A DNA stretch of 42,650 nt from Xenococcaceae cyanobacterium MO_234.B1. GTDB lineage: Bacteria > Cyanobacteriota > Cyanobacteriia > Cyanobacteriales > Xenococcaceae. Both the position numbers and the translations under genes were made by a program. Positions 17,255 to 26,578 of this stretch are shown in pieces. The stretch's first letter is position 1. Every line of letters begins with the position of its first letter. Where the stretch lies: the NCBI GenBank assembly GCA_030064915.1, contig JASJEK010000003.1, forward strand, positions 1 through 42,650, given 5' to 3'. The notes beneath the pieces were generated by a model that did not search any database, had not been told where the DNA came from, and saw nothing but the letters and a program-made list of their open reading frames with translations.

Positions 17255-17311
17255 ATAACTAAAGTAGAAGCTCAACCTAATTCAGAAAAAATCAAAGAGA
17301 TTTTATCTTAA
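17255..17311 (+). pseudogene. Possible remnant of a quinol monooxygenase-like (ABM) gene
   Basis: In one frame the bases read ITKVEAQPNSEKIKEILS and then stop. The VEAQPN word followed by a KIKEIL helix matches the start of small ABM-fold proteins as I know them (KVEAKPG..E..K..L). Nothing downstream continues the family. It is short and may be chance, but its position after a flavin reductase gene fits a lost neighbour. Confidence 0.3.
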
Positions 17312-17379
17312 CACCAGCACAAATTAAAATTACAAGCAACTAGGCTACTACATAATCTTAATTCACCTGGAATGGCAAG

Positions 17380-18258
17380 ATGAACCAAAATCAAGACCGC
17401 ATATTGGATGGGTTAGATCTAGCACGGAAGATTCAAACTCATCTCCAAGAAAAAATAGCTGATTTACACCCTAAAATCGGTCGTCCCCCAGGACTCGCAG
17501 TATTGATGGTGGGAGATAATCCTGCTAGTGCTGTGTATGTTCGGAATAAAGAAAAAGCTTGTAATCGCATCGGTATGGCTTCTTTAGGTAAACACTTATC
17601 AGGAAACATCACCCAAGAAGCGTTAGCAGCGGAAATATCTGCCCTAAATCACGATGATAACGTTGATGGCATTCTGATTCAGTTACCGCTACCAAAGCAT
17701 CTTGATGCCATTAGTTTACTCCATCAGATTCATCCTGATAAAGATGCTGATGGTTTACATCCTCTGAATTTAGGGAAATTAGTCCGTTCTGAACCTGGCT
17801 TACGGAGTTGTACTCCAGCAGGAATTATAAAATTATTGGAAGAATACAATATTCCTCTACAAGGGAAAAAGGCAGTAGTAATAGGGCGTAGCATTTTAGT
17901 AGGAAAACCCTTGGGGTTGATGCTGCTAGATAAAAATGCCACGGTAACGATGGCTCATTCTAAAACCCAAAATTTATCTCAAGTTTGCCAAGAGGCAGAT
18001 ATCTTAGTTGCAGCAGTAGGTAAACCAGAACTTATTACCGCTTCTATGGTTAAACCAGGGGCAGTTGTGATCGATGTAGGAATTAACCGTATCAAAGACC
18101 AAGAGGGAAAGTCTCGTTTGGTAGGAGATGTGGAGTTCAACTCAGTCTCAGAAGTAGCTCGTTATATTACCCCAGTTCCTGGGGGTGTTGGTCCCATGAC
18201 TGTAGCCATGTTACTTAGTAATACTTATTGGAGTTATCGTCAGAAATTTAATTTTTAA
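17380..18258 (+). CDS. folD: Bifunctional methylenetetrahydrofolate dehydrogenase/cyclohydrolase FolD
   Basis: 292-aa protein of normal length. The catalytic Tyr-Lys pair is in [13 protein letters not shown]; the substrate loop is [24 protein letters not shown] and the NADP motif [17 protein letters not shown] follow; the C-terminal signature is [14 protein letters not shown]. It interconverts 5,10-methylene- and 10-formyl-tetrahydrofolate in the cytoplasm. The ATG at 17380 gives a short lead ([10 protein letters not shown]) before the first helix. It stands alone, with a 543-bp gap after it. Confidence 0.97.
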   Translation: MNQNQDRILDGLDLARKIQTHLQEKIADLHPKIGRPPGLAVLMVGDNPASAVYVRNKEKACNRIGMASLGKHLSGNITQEALAAEISALNHDDNVDGILIQLPLPKHLDAISLLHQIHPDKDADGLHPLNLGKLVRSEPGLRSCTPAGIIKLLEEYNIPLQGKKAVVIGRSILVGKPLGLMLLDKNATVTMAHSKTQNLSQVCQEADILVAAVGKPELITASMVKPGAVVIDVGINRIKDQEGKSRLVGDVEFNSVSEVARYITPVPGGVGPMTVAMLLSNTYWSYRQKFNF

Positions 18259-18801
18259 ATTGATTTTCTCGAACTGAATAAATTCTATAAGCAACTTTGT
18301 TCCTTTGTTCTTCTAAGTTGCCCCCGTTTAAGTTACTCTGTGGATCTACTTATGGTTGCTCAGTAAAAATATTATACTATCTCTCATTTTTACGACTAAA
18401 ATAGTAATATTTACTGTTCTAAAATAACTACTTAAGTAAAATTAATTACATAATCTTCAACCCTACTGCTTTATTACTTATTTTTTTAAACAATTAGTTT
18501 AAAAATTAAATATTAAACCAGCTAAATAGCTACAAAATAGGAGTGTTGAGGCTTGAAAAAGCATATCCATATCTCAAGCAGAACTTCCCCTGTTACCCTG
18601 TTAGCCTTCATGTTGAGCTTTGGTTCATCAACAGTCTCTAAGTAGGGAGAGAAAAAAAAAGTTATTGGAAACAATATTTAGAGCATAATAGGGCATTATT
18701 AAAATAAGCTTCTTTAGTATCTGCTATATTTTCAGCCCAAAAATTTTACGGATACTATTAAGTATAAGTAGTTTGTAATGTAATCTTACGGTTAAAAATT
18801 T
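18259..18801. other. AT-rich intergenic region, possible small RNA
   Basis: No gene in 543 bp. A less AT-rich block at about 18540-18650 could fold: GTTGA and TCAAC frame an 11-nt loop near 18614-18634, and CTCT/AGAG frame aagtaggg just after. I cannot match it to a known cyanobacterial RNA. The remainder should include the promoter of the 18802 gene. Confidence 0.35.
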
Positions 18802-19107
18802 ATGAGTAAAAACAGAAAGCCATTACCTGAGGCGCAAAGAGGAGGACGTATCGACACTCCTCTTGCGAGCGATGGGTTAAAAAAACCTGCTGCAGGGGGT
18901 CAGATTCAAACCAATTGGAAGGATATTCGCTGGACAAAGAAAAAGATTACTTTTGTGAGTTTACTCCTGGGTACACCTTATGTCATAGCTCTAATCGTGA
19001 GTTGGGTAGCAATAGGCAGATTAATTACCTATATTTTGCTGGGAGTAGCTGTGTTATTTGGTCTGGTAGTGCTGTTTTTGCGATCGCTGGATGCCGAAGA
19101 ATTTTAA
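18802..19107 (+). CDS. Small two-span membrane protein
   Basis: 101-aa protein. The first 48 residues are hydrophilic and basic (SKNRKPLPEAQRGGR; KDIRWTKKKIT). Two hydrophobic spans follow (about 50-70, FVSLLLGTPYVIALIVSWVA, and 74-93), with a short LRSLDAEEF tail. The pattern of a positive N-terminus and a hairpin of two helices recurs in small cyanobacterial thylakoid or plasma-membrane proteins, but I cannot name the family. It lies 61 nt before the large TPR gene in the same direction and may be co-transcribed with it. Confidence 0.7.
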   Translation: MSKNRKPLPEAQRGGRIDTPLASDGLKKPAAGGQIQTNWKDIRWTKKKITFVSLLLGTPYVIALIVSWVAIGRLITYILLGVAVLFGLVVLFLRSLDAEEF

Positions 19108-19168
19108 TATATTGATTATTTATATCTCCCAATAAAGCCATTTTCTAGGATAAGTTTACTATAATATC

Positions 19169-22100
19169 ATGTTAAACCGAGAGTATAGAGAACTAAATCT
19201 TTCGCCACAATCAGGGCAATCTCCACCAAATTTTAAACTAGCCGATCGAGCTGCAACCTTAGATTCCTATATTGAGACTGGTGATAAGTATTGGCAACAA
19301 GAAAATATTGCCGAGGCGATCGCCTATTACCGTCAAGCGGTTCAAATTGACCCAAACTGTTCCAAGGCTTGTCAAAAACTGGCTGCTGCTTTGAAACAAC
19401 TAGGTAATTTAGAAGAAGCGGCAGGCTATCTTTATGAAGCAATTCAATGTCAAAAAGAAGTAACAAAGACCTTGCCACAACTGGCGCAAGGAGAATTTAT
19501 CAAAGACTTAGACCCATCACAATCTAGTAAAACCTTGCTAGAGATTAGTGCTATCAAGGAAAAATTTGCTAATTCGGCAATTGTCTTACAACCTCAATCT
19601 CAATCCCATGAAGAAATTGAGGTTGCTTCCAAGATGGGATCAAAGCCTCAAGATAGTACGGCTATTGTTCATAAGTTTTGCGACTTTATTGAACCTTCTC
19701 AATGGACTAGAAAACTAAATTCTCAATCGCCAAAAATGCTTACAAAGTCGAAGCAGGCTCAGTCGTCTCAGGGCGAAGAATCTTCGACTGAAGAGCTAAG
19801 GGCAGAAAAAATTCTGAAAAAAGCCATTGATTATCTGGCAGAAAATAACTATCAAGAAGCTCTTGATATCTGTCAAAGAGTGATTAATCGACTACCTAAT
19901 TTTGCGGAAGGATACAAGACCAAAGGGAACATTTTACAAAAGTTGGGTCACTTGTCCCAAGCTATAGAATGCTACAAGCAAGCAATTGAAATTGATCCTG
20001 ACTATACAGATGTTTATGCTAACTTGGGGGGTATCTATGCTCAACAGAAGCAATGGCGACAGTCAATTACTTACTATCAAAAAGCTATTGAACTCAACCC
20101 TAAATTTGCAGGAGCTTATCGTAATTTAGCTAAAGTTTGGTATAAAGTAGGACGAAATCAAAAAGCTATTGAATGTACCTATCAAGCTTTGAAGATAGAG
20201 CCAGAAAAGACTAGCCCTCAAACTCACTACAAAGTAGGCAACGAACTCTTAAATCAAAGAAGAATTGCAGAAGCGATCCAGTGTTATGAGTATGGGATTA
20301 AATTAAATCCTCAATTTGCTGAAGCTTACCAAAAGTTAGCTATGGCTCTAGAAGAGCAGGGAAAATGGCAACAAGCAGCTTCATTTTATCGTCGTGCTTT
20401 GGAATTAGTAAAAGAAGGTTCTGGTTCAGAGCAAGAGCAAAAGCAGGCAACATCCCTTCCCCCACAAGCCCTACCTGTCATCAGCGGAAAACGGATGATT
20501 GATTCTGCTTCTGCTGTAAACAATAACGCTGTAAACAATAACGTAAACAATAACAATGAGGATAATCAGAGTATAGAACAAAAAATTGCTTACTCTAAAG
20601 CAGCTTTGATTACAGAGTCTAATTCGGCAACGCTCCATGCTAATTTGGGTAGTCTCTATGGTCAAAAGCAAGATTGGAAGCAAGCAATTCGCTATTATCA
20701 AAAGGCACTCGCCCTAGACCCAAATTTAGCTGGTGTTTATCGTAATCTTGCCAGAATTTTAGAACAGGTAGGAAAACACCAACAAGCAAGTCAATATTGG
20801 TTTGAAGCCTTCTCTCTAGAGCCAGAAAAGGCGACTCCCCAAGACTATTTGCAATTGGGAAACACCCTTTTAGAGCAACGAGAATTAGAAAAGTCTGCAA
20901 CCTGCTATCATCAAGCGATCAAACTTAGACCAGACTATACGGAAGCTTATCATCAGTTAGGTAAAATTCTGATTCAACAAAAACGCAGTCAAGAAGCGAT
21001 CGCCTGTTATCGTCAAGCGGTAAATCAGAATCCTCAAGATAGTCAATCCTATTATTCCCTCGGTCGTATTTTAGCTGCTAAACAAGAATGGGAAACAGCT
21101 ATTATTTGTTATCAAAAAGCTTTAGCGATTGAGCCTAACCAAAGTAAAATACATCACTATTTAGGAGATGCCTATCTCAAACAGCAACATTGGGAAGAAG
21201 CTATCCAAAGCTATTGTCAAGCTAAGAAGTTAAATCCTGACTTTAGTTGGACTCATCATAATTTGGGAGATGCTCTTAGGGAAATTAAACACTGGGAATC
21301 TGCCGTTCAATCCTATCGGGAAGCTATTAAACTTAATCCTGAGTTTGGTTGGTCTTATTACAATGTGGCAGAGGCTCTCGTTGCCTTAGAAGACTGGGAA
21401 GAAGCTTATCAGGCTTATGTTCAAGCTCAAAGGCTAAATCCAGGATTACCAGAATTAGCAACCAAAATAAATCACGCTTTACATCAAAGGATTAAGTCTG
21501 ACCTTAATTCCGCCTTGCGATTATATTTACAAGCTATTAAACAAGAACCAACAAATACGGAGAATTATCGTCAAGCCTTAAAAATTGCCCCCCATAACAC
21601 TGAGCTTTATCTGGGTTTGAGTCAAAATTTGATTACTCAACAACGTCAGGAAGAAGCGATCGCGATTTTACAACAAGCAATTCAAATTAATCCCCAATTT
21701 ACCGAAGGTTATTTACAATTAGCAGAACTTTTAGAAACTATTGACGATAGTAACAATAGTAATAGTAACAATAGTAATACTCAACAAGCGACGGAATATC
21801 GCTATCAAGCCTTACTTACTCAATCAGAGAAAGCAGATATCCAAGATTATCTTAATTTGGCTGAGCAGTTTTTGGCTCAACAACAATTAGCCAAAGCAGA
21901 AACCTGTTATCGCCAAGCTCTAGATATGGAGCCTCATCTGGTAGAACCCTATGTATCTCTTGGGAAACTCCTAACTCAACAACAGCAGTGGGATAAGGTG
22001 GTGCAACTTTATCAACAAGCCATCATACAACATCCCAGCCACACCGAGTTTCATTTCTGTCTAGGGGAAGTCCAAAGTCAGCAGGGAAATTACCAAGAGG

Positions 22101-23260
22101 CTCTTGCTAGTTATCAGCAAGCGATCGCCATTGACCCTGATTTTTGGCAAGCTTATCATCATCAAGGGGATGCTTGGCTCAATCTATCAGATTGGAACAA
22201 GGCAATTAACTGTTATGAAAAGGTCTTAGAACTCAAACCTGATTTTGTTTGGACTTATCATAATATGGCAGTAGCCTATAGTAAGTTAGAAAGCTGGTCA
22301 GAAGCTGAATACTACTATGAGCAAGTAACCCAAGTCGATCCTAATTTCTGGAGCGAAAATCAAAATAATTTTGCCCTTCAGAATCAATTGGCAGATGTAT
22401 TATTTCATCAAGAACAATGGGCAGAAGCTGCGATCGCCTACGAACGAGCTATTCAACTACAAACCCAAGATTTTTGGTGCCATCACAACCTCGGTAAAGC
22501 TCTCTACAATCTACAACAATGGGATGGTGCAACAAAAGCTTTTCAAACCGCAGTTAGTCTCGATAGTCAATCTGCTTTATCCTATTACTATTTAGGAGAA
22601 CTTTACAGCAGACAAGAAAACTGGGAGCAAGCAGTTTCTGCTTACCGTAGCACCATCAATCTTCAGCCAGATTTTTCTGACGCTCAAGACAAACTCAGTC
22701 ATGCTGTTCAACAACAAGCTAAAGCGAATTTAGCTGATGCCAGACAGTACTATCGCTCTAAAATAGCTGAAAATCCTCAAGATATTACTAGCTATCGTAA
22801 AATGCTAGAACTAACCCCTAATGATCCTCAAATTCATTATGGATTAGGCAAAGCTTTAGTTGAAATAGGTAGAATTCATGAGGCGAGTGTATCCCTTAAT
22901 CGGGCGATCGAGCTTCAACCAACCCATACAGAAGCTTTGTTGGTGTTGGGAGAAGTTTTAATGGAGCAAAATCGCTGGGTAGATGCTATCTATCTTTACC
23001 GCAATGCTTTAGATCACACACCCCAAAATGAGCAAATTAGTCTAAACTTAGGAGCAGCATTATTTCGCTGCAATCAACTAGAAGAAGCTATAGCTATCTA
23101 CAGTCAAGCAATCAAACTGGACCCCGATAACCATCTTTTTTATGACAGACTAGGAGATATTTTAGCTCATCAAGGCAAAACGGCTGAAGCTAGTAACTAC
23201 TATCGCAAAGCCGTGGAACTGGAAACTATGTACTCTGGTCAACACAAGGATGAGGAATAA
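19169..23260 (+). CDS. Very large tetratricopeptide-repeat protein
   Basis: 1363-aa protein made mostly of TPR units of 34 residues (W..AI..Y..A....P.....Y..LG pattern, for example QWRQSITYYQKAIELNPKF and DWKQAIRYYQKALALDPNL); more than 20 units can be counted. The recurring GD.L....W..A...Y..A..L.P consensus is the cyanobacterial TPR form. There is no enzymatic domain, signal peptide or membrane span. Two Asn-rich spacers interrupt the array (about residues 450-467 and 858-872), and a polar Ser/Lys-rich linker lies near 105-210. Such proteins act as scaffolds; the partner is unknown. It is preceded at 61 nt by a small membrane protein. Confidence 0.93.
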   Translation: MLNREYRELNLSPQSGQSPPNFKLADRAATLDSYIETGDKYWQQENIAEAIAYYRQAVQIDPNCSKACQKLAAALKQLGNLEEAAGYLYEAIQCQKEVTKTLPQLAQGEFIKDLDPSQSSKTLLEISAIKEKFANSAIVLQPQSQSHEEIEVASKMGSKPQDSTAIVHKFCDFIEPSQWTRKLNSQSPKMLTKSKQAQSSQGEESSTEELRAEKILKKAIDYLAENNYQEALDICQRVINRLPNFAEGYKTKGNILQKLGHLSQAIECYKQAIEIDPDYTDVYANLGGIYAQQKQWRQSITYYQKAIELNPKFAGAYRNLAKVWYKVGRNQKAIECTYQALKIEPEKTSPQTHYKVGNELLNQRRIAEAIQCYEYGIKLNPQFAEAYQKLAMALEEQGKWQQAASFYRRALELVKEGSGSEQEQKQATSLPPQALPVISGKRMIDSASAVNNNAVNNNVNNNNEDNQSIEQKIAYSKAALITESNSATLHANLGSLYGQKQDWKQAIRYYQKALALDPNLAGVYRNLARILEQVGKHQQASQYWFEAFSLEPEKATPQDYLQLGNTLLEQRELEKSATCYHQAIKLRPDYTEAYHQLGKILIQQKRSQEAIACYRQAVNQNPQDSQSYYSLGRILAAKQEWETAIICYQKALAIEPNQSKIHHYLGDAYLKQQHWEEAIQSYCQAKKLNPDFSWTHHNLGDALREIKHWESAVQSYREAIKLNPEFGWSYYNVAEALVALEDWEEAYQAYVQAQRLNPGLPELATKINHALHQRIKSDLNSALRLYLQAIKQEPTNTENYRQALKIAPHNTELYLGLSQNLITQQRQEEAIAILQQAIQINPQFTEGYLQLAELLETIDDSNNSNSNNSNTQQATEYRYQALLTQSEKADIQDYLNLAEQFLAQQQLAKAETCYRQALDMEPHLVEPYVSLGKLLTQQQQWDKVVQLYQQAIIQHPSHTEFHFCLGEVQSQQGNYQEALASYQQAIAIDPDFWQAYHHQGDAWLNLSDWNKAINCYEKVLELKPDFVWTYHNMAVAYSKLESWSEAEYYYEQVTQVDPNFWSENQNNFALQNQLADVLFHQEQWAEAAIAYERAIQLQTQDFWCHHNLGKALYNLQQWDGATKAFQTAVSLDSQSALSYYYLGELYSRQENWEQAVSAYRSTINLQPDFSDAQDKLSHAVQQQAKANLADARQYYRSKIAENPQDITSYRKMLELTPNDPQIHYGLGKALVEIGRIHEASVSLNRAIELQPTHTEALLVLGEVLMEQNRWVDAIYLYRNALDHTPQNEQISLNLGAALFRCNQLEEAIAIYSQAIKLDPDNHLFYDRLGDILAHQGKTAEASNYYRKAVELETMYSGQHKDEE

Positions 23261-23320
23261 GCTAATACCCATCTAAATTGCATATCAGATTTCCGAGAAA
23301 CCCTGTAGCTAAAAGTATTG

Positions 23321-23833
23321 CTATGAAGAATCTTCAGATGTGTTTAAAATCTTTTTTAAAGATGCTAAAGAAGCCCAACGACTATCAAGATAATTTTCTT
23401 TATGAGTTTCAGTTGTAGGTGCACCTTGGCAATTCTCTCCGCACAATTGACGGAGAGGCAGTGCTAAAGAAAATTGTTCATAAAGCCAGGCTTCAGGGTC
23501 AAAATAACCCGTGGGAGACAAAGTTTCTGATAAATCTTCAAGAGCAACTTCTCTTTCTAAAGGAAGATTGTCTATCTGTATTGCTTCGAGCCAAATCAAT
23601 TCAGAAGTATTTACTTCTAGACGATGATTATAATTCTGCAAGCAGCGATCGCAAGTTAAAGTAACGATGGTTTCTGCTTGGACAATTAACTCCAAAAAAT
23701 TGCCCCCATGTCTCACGACTAACTTACCGCGCACTGGAGTTAAGGTATTCAAACCTGCAATACCATCGTTAATGATAATCTCAATTTTGCGGTCTGGAGC
23801 TTTGAGTATTTGGGGGATATAAATTGATTTCAT
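23321..23833 (-). CDS. YceD/DUF177 family protein
   Basis: 170-aa leftward protein, last gene of the rpmH cluster. It has the DUF177 form: LTPVRGKLVVRHGGNFLELIVQAETIVTLTCDRCLQ, and a second Cys pair in LRQLCGENCQG. The two Cys pairs (CxxC and CxxxC) probably bind zinc. In bacteria the family is linked to 23S rRNA or ribosome production, usually beside rpmF; in cyanobacteria and plastids it is also connected to 23S rRNA maturation. It follows the KH-R3H gene by 15 nt. Confidence 0.88.
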   Translation of the reverse strand: MKSIYIPQILKAPDRKIEIIINDGIAGLNTLTPVRGKLVVRHGGNFLELIVQAETIVTLTCDRCLQNYNHRLEVNTSELIWLEAIQIDNLPLEREVALEDLSETLSPTGYFDPEAWLYEQFSLALPLRQLCGENCQGAPTTETHKENYLDSRWASLASLKKILNTSEDSS

Positions 23834-23848
23834 AAAGTAAGAGAGACT

Positions 23849-24337
23849 TTAACGTAGTCGCACTACTAATCTACGGTTTGGCTCTTGCCCACGGCTTTCT
23901 GTGGCTAAATCGGCTGAATTCTTTAACAAAGAGTGAATTTGTCGTCTTTCTGCGGAAGATAGGTCTGCTATCTCCGTTTCTTGTCCAGTATTTCTAACCT
24001 TTTCTACGGCCTTATTAGCTAAAGTTACTAGTTCTTGATATCTTCTAACTCTGTAACCGTCTAACTCTATGGTGTAAGAACCTTGAACATCAGATTCTTG
24101 GTCAAGATTGAGTATTGTATTGGCTAGATACTGTATGGCGTCAATGTTTTTGCCTTTTTCCCCAATTAATAATTTGACTTGTTGGTCAGTTAGGTTTGTC
24201 GGATCTATACCTAGCCAGCAAGAATCTGTATCGGTAAGTATCTTATCTAACCCTTCTAGGATAACATTGGTTTTTATGGCCATCAGTGCCAACAGTTCTT
24301 CTAGCCACTGTTTACCTCGTTCTGGGCGATTTTCCAT
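23849..24337 (-). CDS. KH-R3H RNA-binding protein (Jag/KhpB-like)
   Basis: 162-aa leftward protein. The KH part has the GxxG loop and helix in LIGEKGKNIDAIQYLANTIL. The R3H part is LSSAERRQIHSLLKNSADL then ATESRGQEPNRRLVV, with R and H spaced as in the motif. It lacks the N-terminal Jag domain of Firmicutes, so it is the short cyanobacterial form. It likely binds RNA. The gap to yidC upstream is 3 nt, giving tight coupling. Confidence 0.92.
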   Translation of the reverse strand: MENRPERGKQWLEELLALMAIKTNVILEGLDKILTDTDSCWLGIDPTNLTDQQVKLLIGEKGKNIDAIQYLANTILNLDQESDVQGSYTIELDGYRVRRYQELVTLANKAVEKVRNTGQETEIADLSSAERRQIHSLLKNSADLATESRGQEPNRRLVVRLR

Positions 24338-24340
24338 AAC

Positions 24341-25489
24341 TTAAGAGGTTTTTTCTTTCTTTTTAGAACGCTTGCGCTCAAAAGGGAGTGCATCCCGTGA
24401 CTTTTCAGCTTTTTCTTGCTCTTCAACGATTTTTTGTAAATTGTCGGGTAATGGCTCTCGCATTAAAAACCAAGTTTGACCCATCTGGAACAAGTTAGCT
24501 ACCACGATATACATCAATACCCCAGCAGGTAGAGGGAAGAAAAGAAACATACCACTAAAAAGTAGGGGAGTGATCTTATTCACAGCTTGCTGTTGATCGG
24601 CATTGGCGCCACCAGTTCCTTGACTTCCTGTGAGTTGTTGGTTGATGTAAATGCTAATCCCAAAGAATAGCACCATCCCTAAAATATCGAAGTTGATGTT
24701 ACCGTCTTCATCAGTCACTCCAACTTGTCCTAGAGCTTTGATAAATAAAAATCCTTTGTTAGCTGCTAGTCCAGGAATTGTTACCTGAATTGTAGCCTCT
24801 CCTGGTTGTAAAGCTTTAACTGTTCCGTCTTCGGCAATTTTAATTCTTTCGGAACCTTTGGTGACTTCCCACTGAGGAATTAAATTATCTACTGAAGATT
24901 CTGCTAGGAGGTTCGATAAAGGTTTTCCTTCCAGAGTTTGTAGCTCTACTTTGGTATTTTGTCCTACTACGAGCTTGTTACCAGCAGGAAGTAATGCTTC
25001 TATCTTCTCGTGAATTCCATCATCGATGTAGATATTTTGGGCTTTGGTAGCAAAAGCTTGAGGTTGAATAAGCTCTATCTGCTCTCTGGGTAGAATCTGC
25101 ACATCTACGGTGTAAGCAGTATCAGTGAAAGGTGAACCGCGCAAGGTAGCAAACAGAGCAAAGAGAATTGGCATCTGTAGGAGTAATGGCAGGCAACCAG
25201 CCAAGGGATTACCGAATTCTTGCATTAATTTTGCCATCTCTTCCTGTTGCTTTGCAGGATCATTTTGATAGCGTTGCTTAATAGCTTCTTGTCGCTCTTT
25301 CATCAGAGGTTGAACAATCCGCATCTTCCGCATATTGCGAATTTGACCTGCACTGAGGGGGAAAACAGCAAAGCGAATTACCAGAGTTAGAGCGATAATT
25401 GCTAAACCGTAACTTGGCACAATCCCGTAAAAGAAATCCAGGATTGGCAACATGATGTTGTTAGAGATGAAGCCGATACCAAAATCCAT
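24341..25489 (-). CDS. yidC: Membrane protein insertase YidC/Oxa1
   Basis: 382-aa leftward protein. The first span starts at [21 protein letters not shown], which carries the groove Arg; then the cytoplasmic coiled coil ([20 protein letters not shown]), the span [19 protein letters not shown], a large lumenal or periplasmic insert (residues about 125-255), and late spans ([44 protein letters not shown]). The C-terminal tail is basic, as needed for ribosome contact. It inserts membrane proteins into the plasma membrane and thylakoids. The extended insert between spans is characteristic of cyanobacteria. Confidence 0.96.
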   Translation of the reverse strand: MDFGIGFISNNIMLPILDFFYGIVPSYGLAIIALTLVIRFAVFPLSAGQIRNMRKMRIVQPLMKERQEAIKQRYQNDPAKQQEEMAKLMQEFGNPLAGCLPLLLQMPILFALFATLRGSPFTDTAYTVDVQILPREQIELIQPQAFATKAQNIYIDDGIHEKIEALLPAGNKLVVGQNTKVELQTLEGKPLSNLLAESSVDNLIPQWEVTKGSERIKIAEDGTVKALQPGEATIQVTIPGLAANKGFLFIKALGQVGVTDEDGNINFDILGMVLFFGISIYINQQLTGSQGTGGANADQQQAVNKITPLLFSGMFLFFPLPAGVLMYIVVANLFQMGQTWFLMREPLPDNLQKIVEEQEKAEKSRDALPFERKRSKKKEKTS

Positions 25490-25593
25490 TCTTAAATCCG
25501 TCCAGCCTTTGAGCGGTAATTTTTCACAGTCTAGTTTAGCTGATTGCCGTTAGTTGTCGGTCAGCTTATTTTTACTATAGAGATGATTTTTGC

Positions 25594-25986
25594 TTAACTA
25601 GCGATCGCTTCTGCTGATTTACCAGTTTTTTTTGCTGCTTTTTCAGCGATGTATTCAGAAATTTCGCGAAACTTGGGTATCGCCCGCAATTCTAAGCGAC
25701 TTTTGTCTTTAAGAGTGACCACTAAGTCTCCCCATAACCCGATTCCCCTGGGAACTTTTACCACCTTAACTACTTCGTTGTAGATGATGTCGGTGCGTTC
25801 TCTACCCATCCAGCCACCAGTAACAGAAATACGGCGGTCTGTAATGCGATATCGTAGCCACAAAGCTCGGACAATTGCTCCTACTGTCAGAGGAATACAA
25901 ATCACTGTAAAGGCTAGTAAAATATTGAAGATTAAATCCCCAATATGGGGACCACCTTCATAAAAAACGTCTTCTTTAATGCCCAT
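25594..25986 (-). CDS. PH-domain (bPH2) membrane protein
   Basis: 130-aa leftward protein. A membrane segment (GDLIFNILLAFTVICIPLTVGAIVRALWL) is followed by the PH-like fold with YRITDRRISVTGGWMGRERTDIIYNEVVKV, the signature of bacterial PH (YdbS/bPH2-type) proteins. Its first codons overlap the rnpA end by 11 nt, indicating translational coupling. It is always found between rnpA and yidC in cyanobacterial clusters I know, so it may assist membrane-protein insertion; that role is inference. Confidence 0.88.
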   Translation of the reverse strand: MGIKEDVFYEGGPHIGDLIFNILLAFTVICIPLTVGAIVRALWLRYRITDRRISVTGGWMGRERTDIIYNEVVKVVKVPRGIGLWGDLVVTLKDKSRLELRAIPKFREISEYIAEKAAKKTGKSAEAIAS

Positions 25987-26347
25987 TGATTATTTCTGCT
26001 TCTATTAATAACTGTTCTAATTCTCGCAAAAAATGCTCATATTTGCATTCAATTGCCGAGGGCTTAACTACAATGACAATATCCCATCCCTCTGCCATTT
26101 TTGGAAGGATATGGGCGATCGCACCTCTAATTTGTCGTTTAATCCGATTGCGTTTAACTGCTTTTTTACTAACTTTAGTACTAATAGAAATACCTATACG
26201 ACTGGGATTAATTGGGGAATACTGATCTTTTGTACCTGTGAATAATGCCCTCAAGACTAGGTGAGGACTATGGCAACTGAGCCCTTTTTTATAAACAGAA
26301 CGAAAATCTCGCCAATGTTTGAGTCGATAGATTTTCCGCAATCCCAC
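25976..26347 (-). CDS. rnpA: Ribonuclease P protein component RnpA
   Basis: RnpA binds the RNase P RNA and helps tRNA 5' maturation. The signature RNRIKRQIRGAI is present near the C-terminal half, with GISISTKVSKKAVKRNRIKR and the N-terminal LRKIYRLKHWRDFRSVYKKG. I take the GTG at 26347 (VGLRKIYRLKH) as start because RnpA proteins usually begin with two or three residues before this motif; a TTG at 26356 adds three residues. Length is about 123 aa, within range. It is 23 nt downstream of rpmH and overlaps the PH-domain gene by 11 nt. Confidence 0.93.
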   Translation of the reverse strand: MGLRKIYRLKHWRDFRSVYKKGLSCHSPHLVLRALFTGTKDQYSPINPSRIGISISTKVSKKAVKRNRIKRQIRGAIAHILPKMAEGWDIVIVVKPSAIECKYEHFLRELEQLLIEAEIINGH

Positions 26348-26370
26348 CCTAATCAATAAGTTTTTCTAGA

Positions 26371-26508
26371 TTATGCAGATAAACGACTACGACCTTTTTT
26401 GCGGCGAGCTTGGATTATCTTTTTACCATTTTTAGTTCGCATTCTGGTGCGAAACCCTGATGTTCTTTTTTGCTTGCGGTTTGTACCACCAAGAGTACGC
26501 TGGGTCAT
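26371..26508 (-). CDS. rpmH: 50S ribosomal protein L34
   Basis: 45-aa basic protein read directly from the reverse strand: ATG at 26508, stop TAA at 26371-26373. It begins [19 protein letters not shown] and then [20 protein letters not shown], ending RSRLSA, a classical cyanobacterial L34 (R-T-L-G-G-T x R-K-x-K-R). It is first in the conserved rpmH-rnpA-PH-yidC-KH/R3H-YceD cluster. A Shine-Dalgarno-like tggagg lies upstream (on the minus strand, near 26518-26523). Confidence 0.97.
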   Translation of the reverse strand: MTQRTLGGTNRKQKRTSGFRTRMRTKNGKKIIQARRKKGRSRLSA

Positions 26509-26578
26509 TTATCTATTCCTCCAACAGATTGATAATTTTTGTGATAAAAAGTCACAATCTCTAATTGTACTACAAAAT

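Noticed and set aside
25976-26508. Chromosome origin near rpmH-rnpA
   Set aside because: In many bacteria this cluster marks oriC, but no dnaA gene is present and I saw no group of DnaA boxes; cyanobacterial clusters of this kind are usually away from dnaA.
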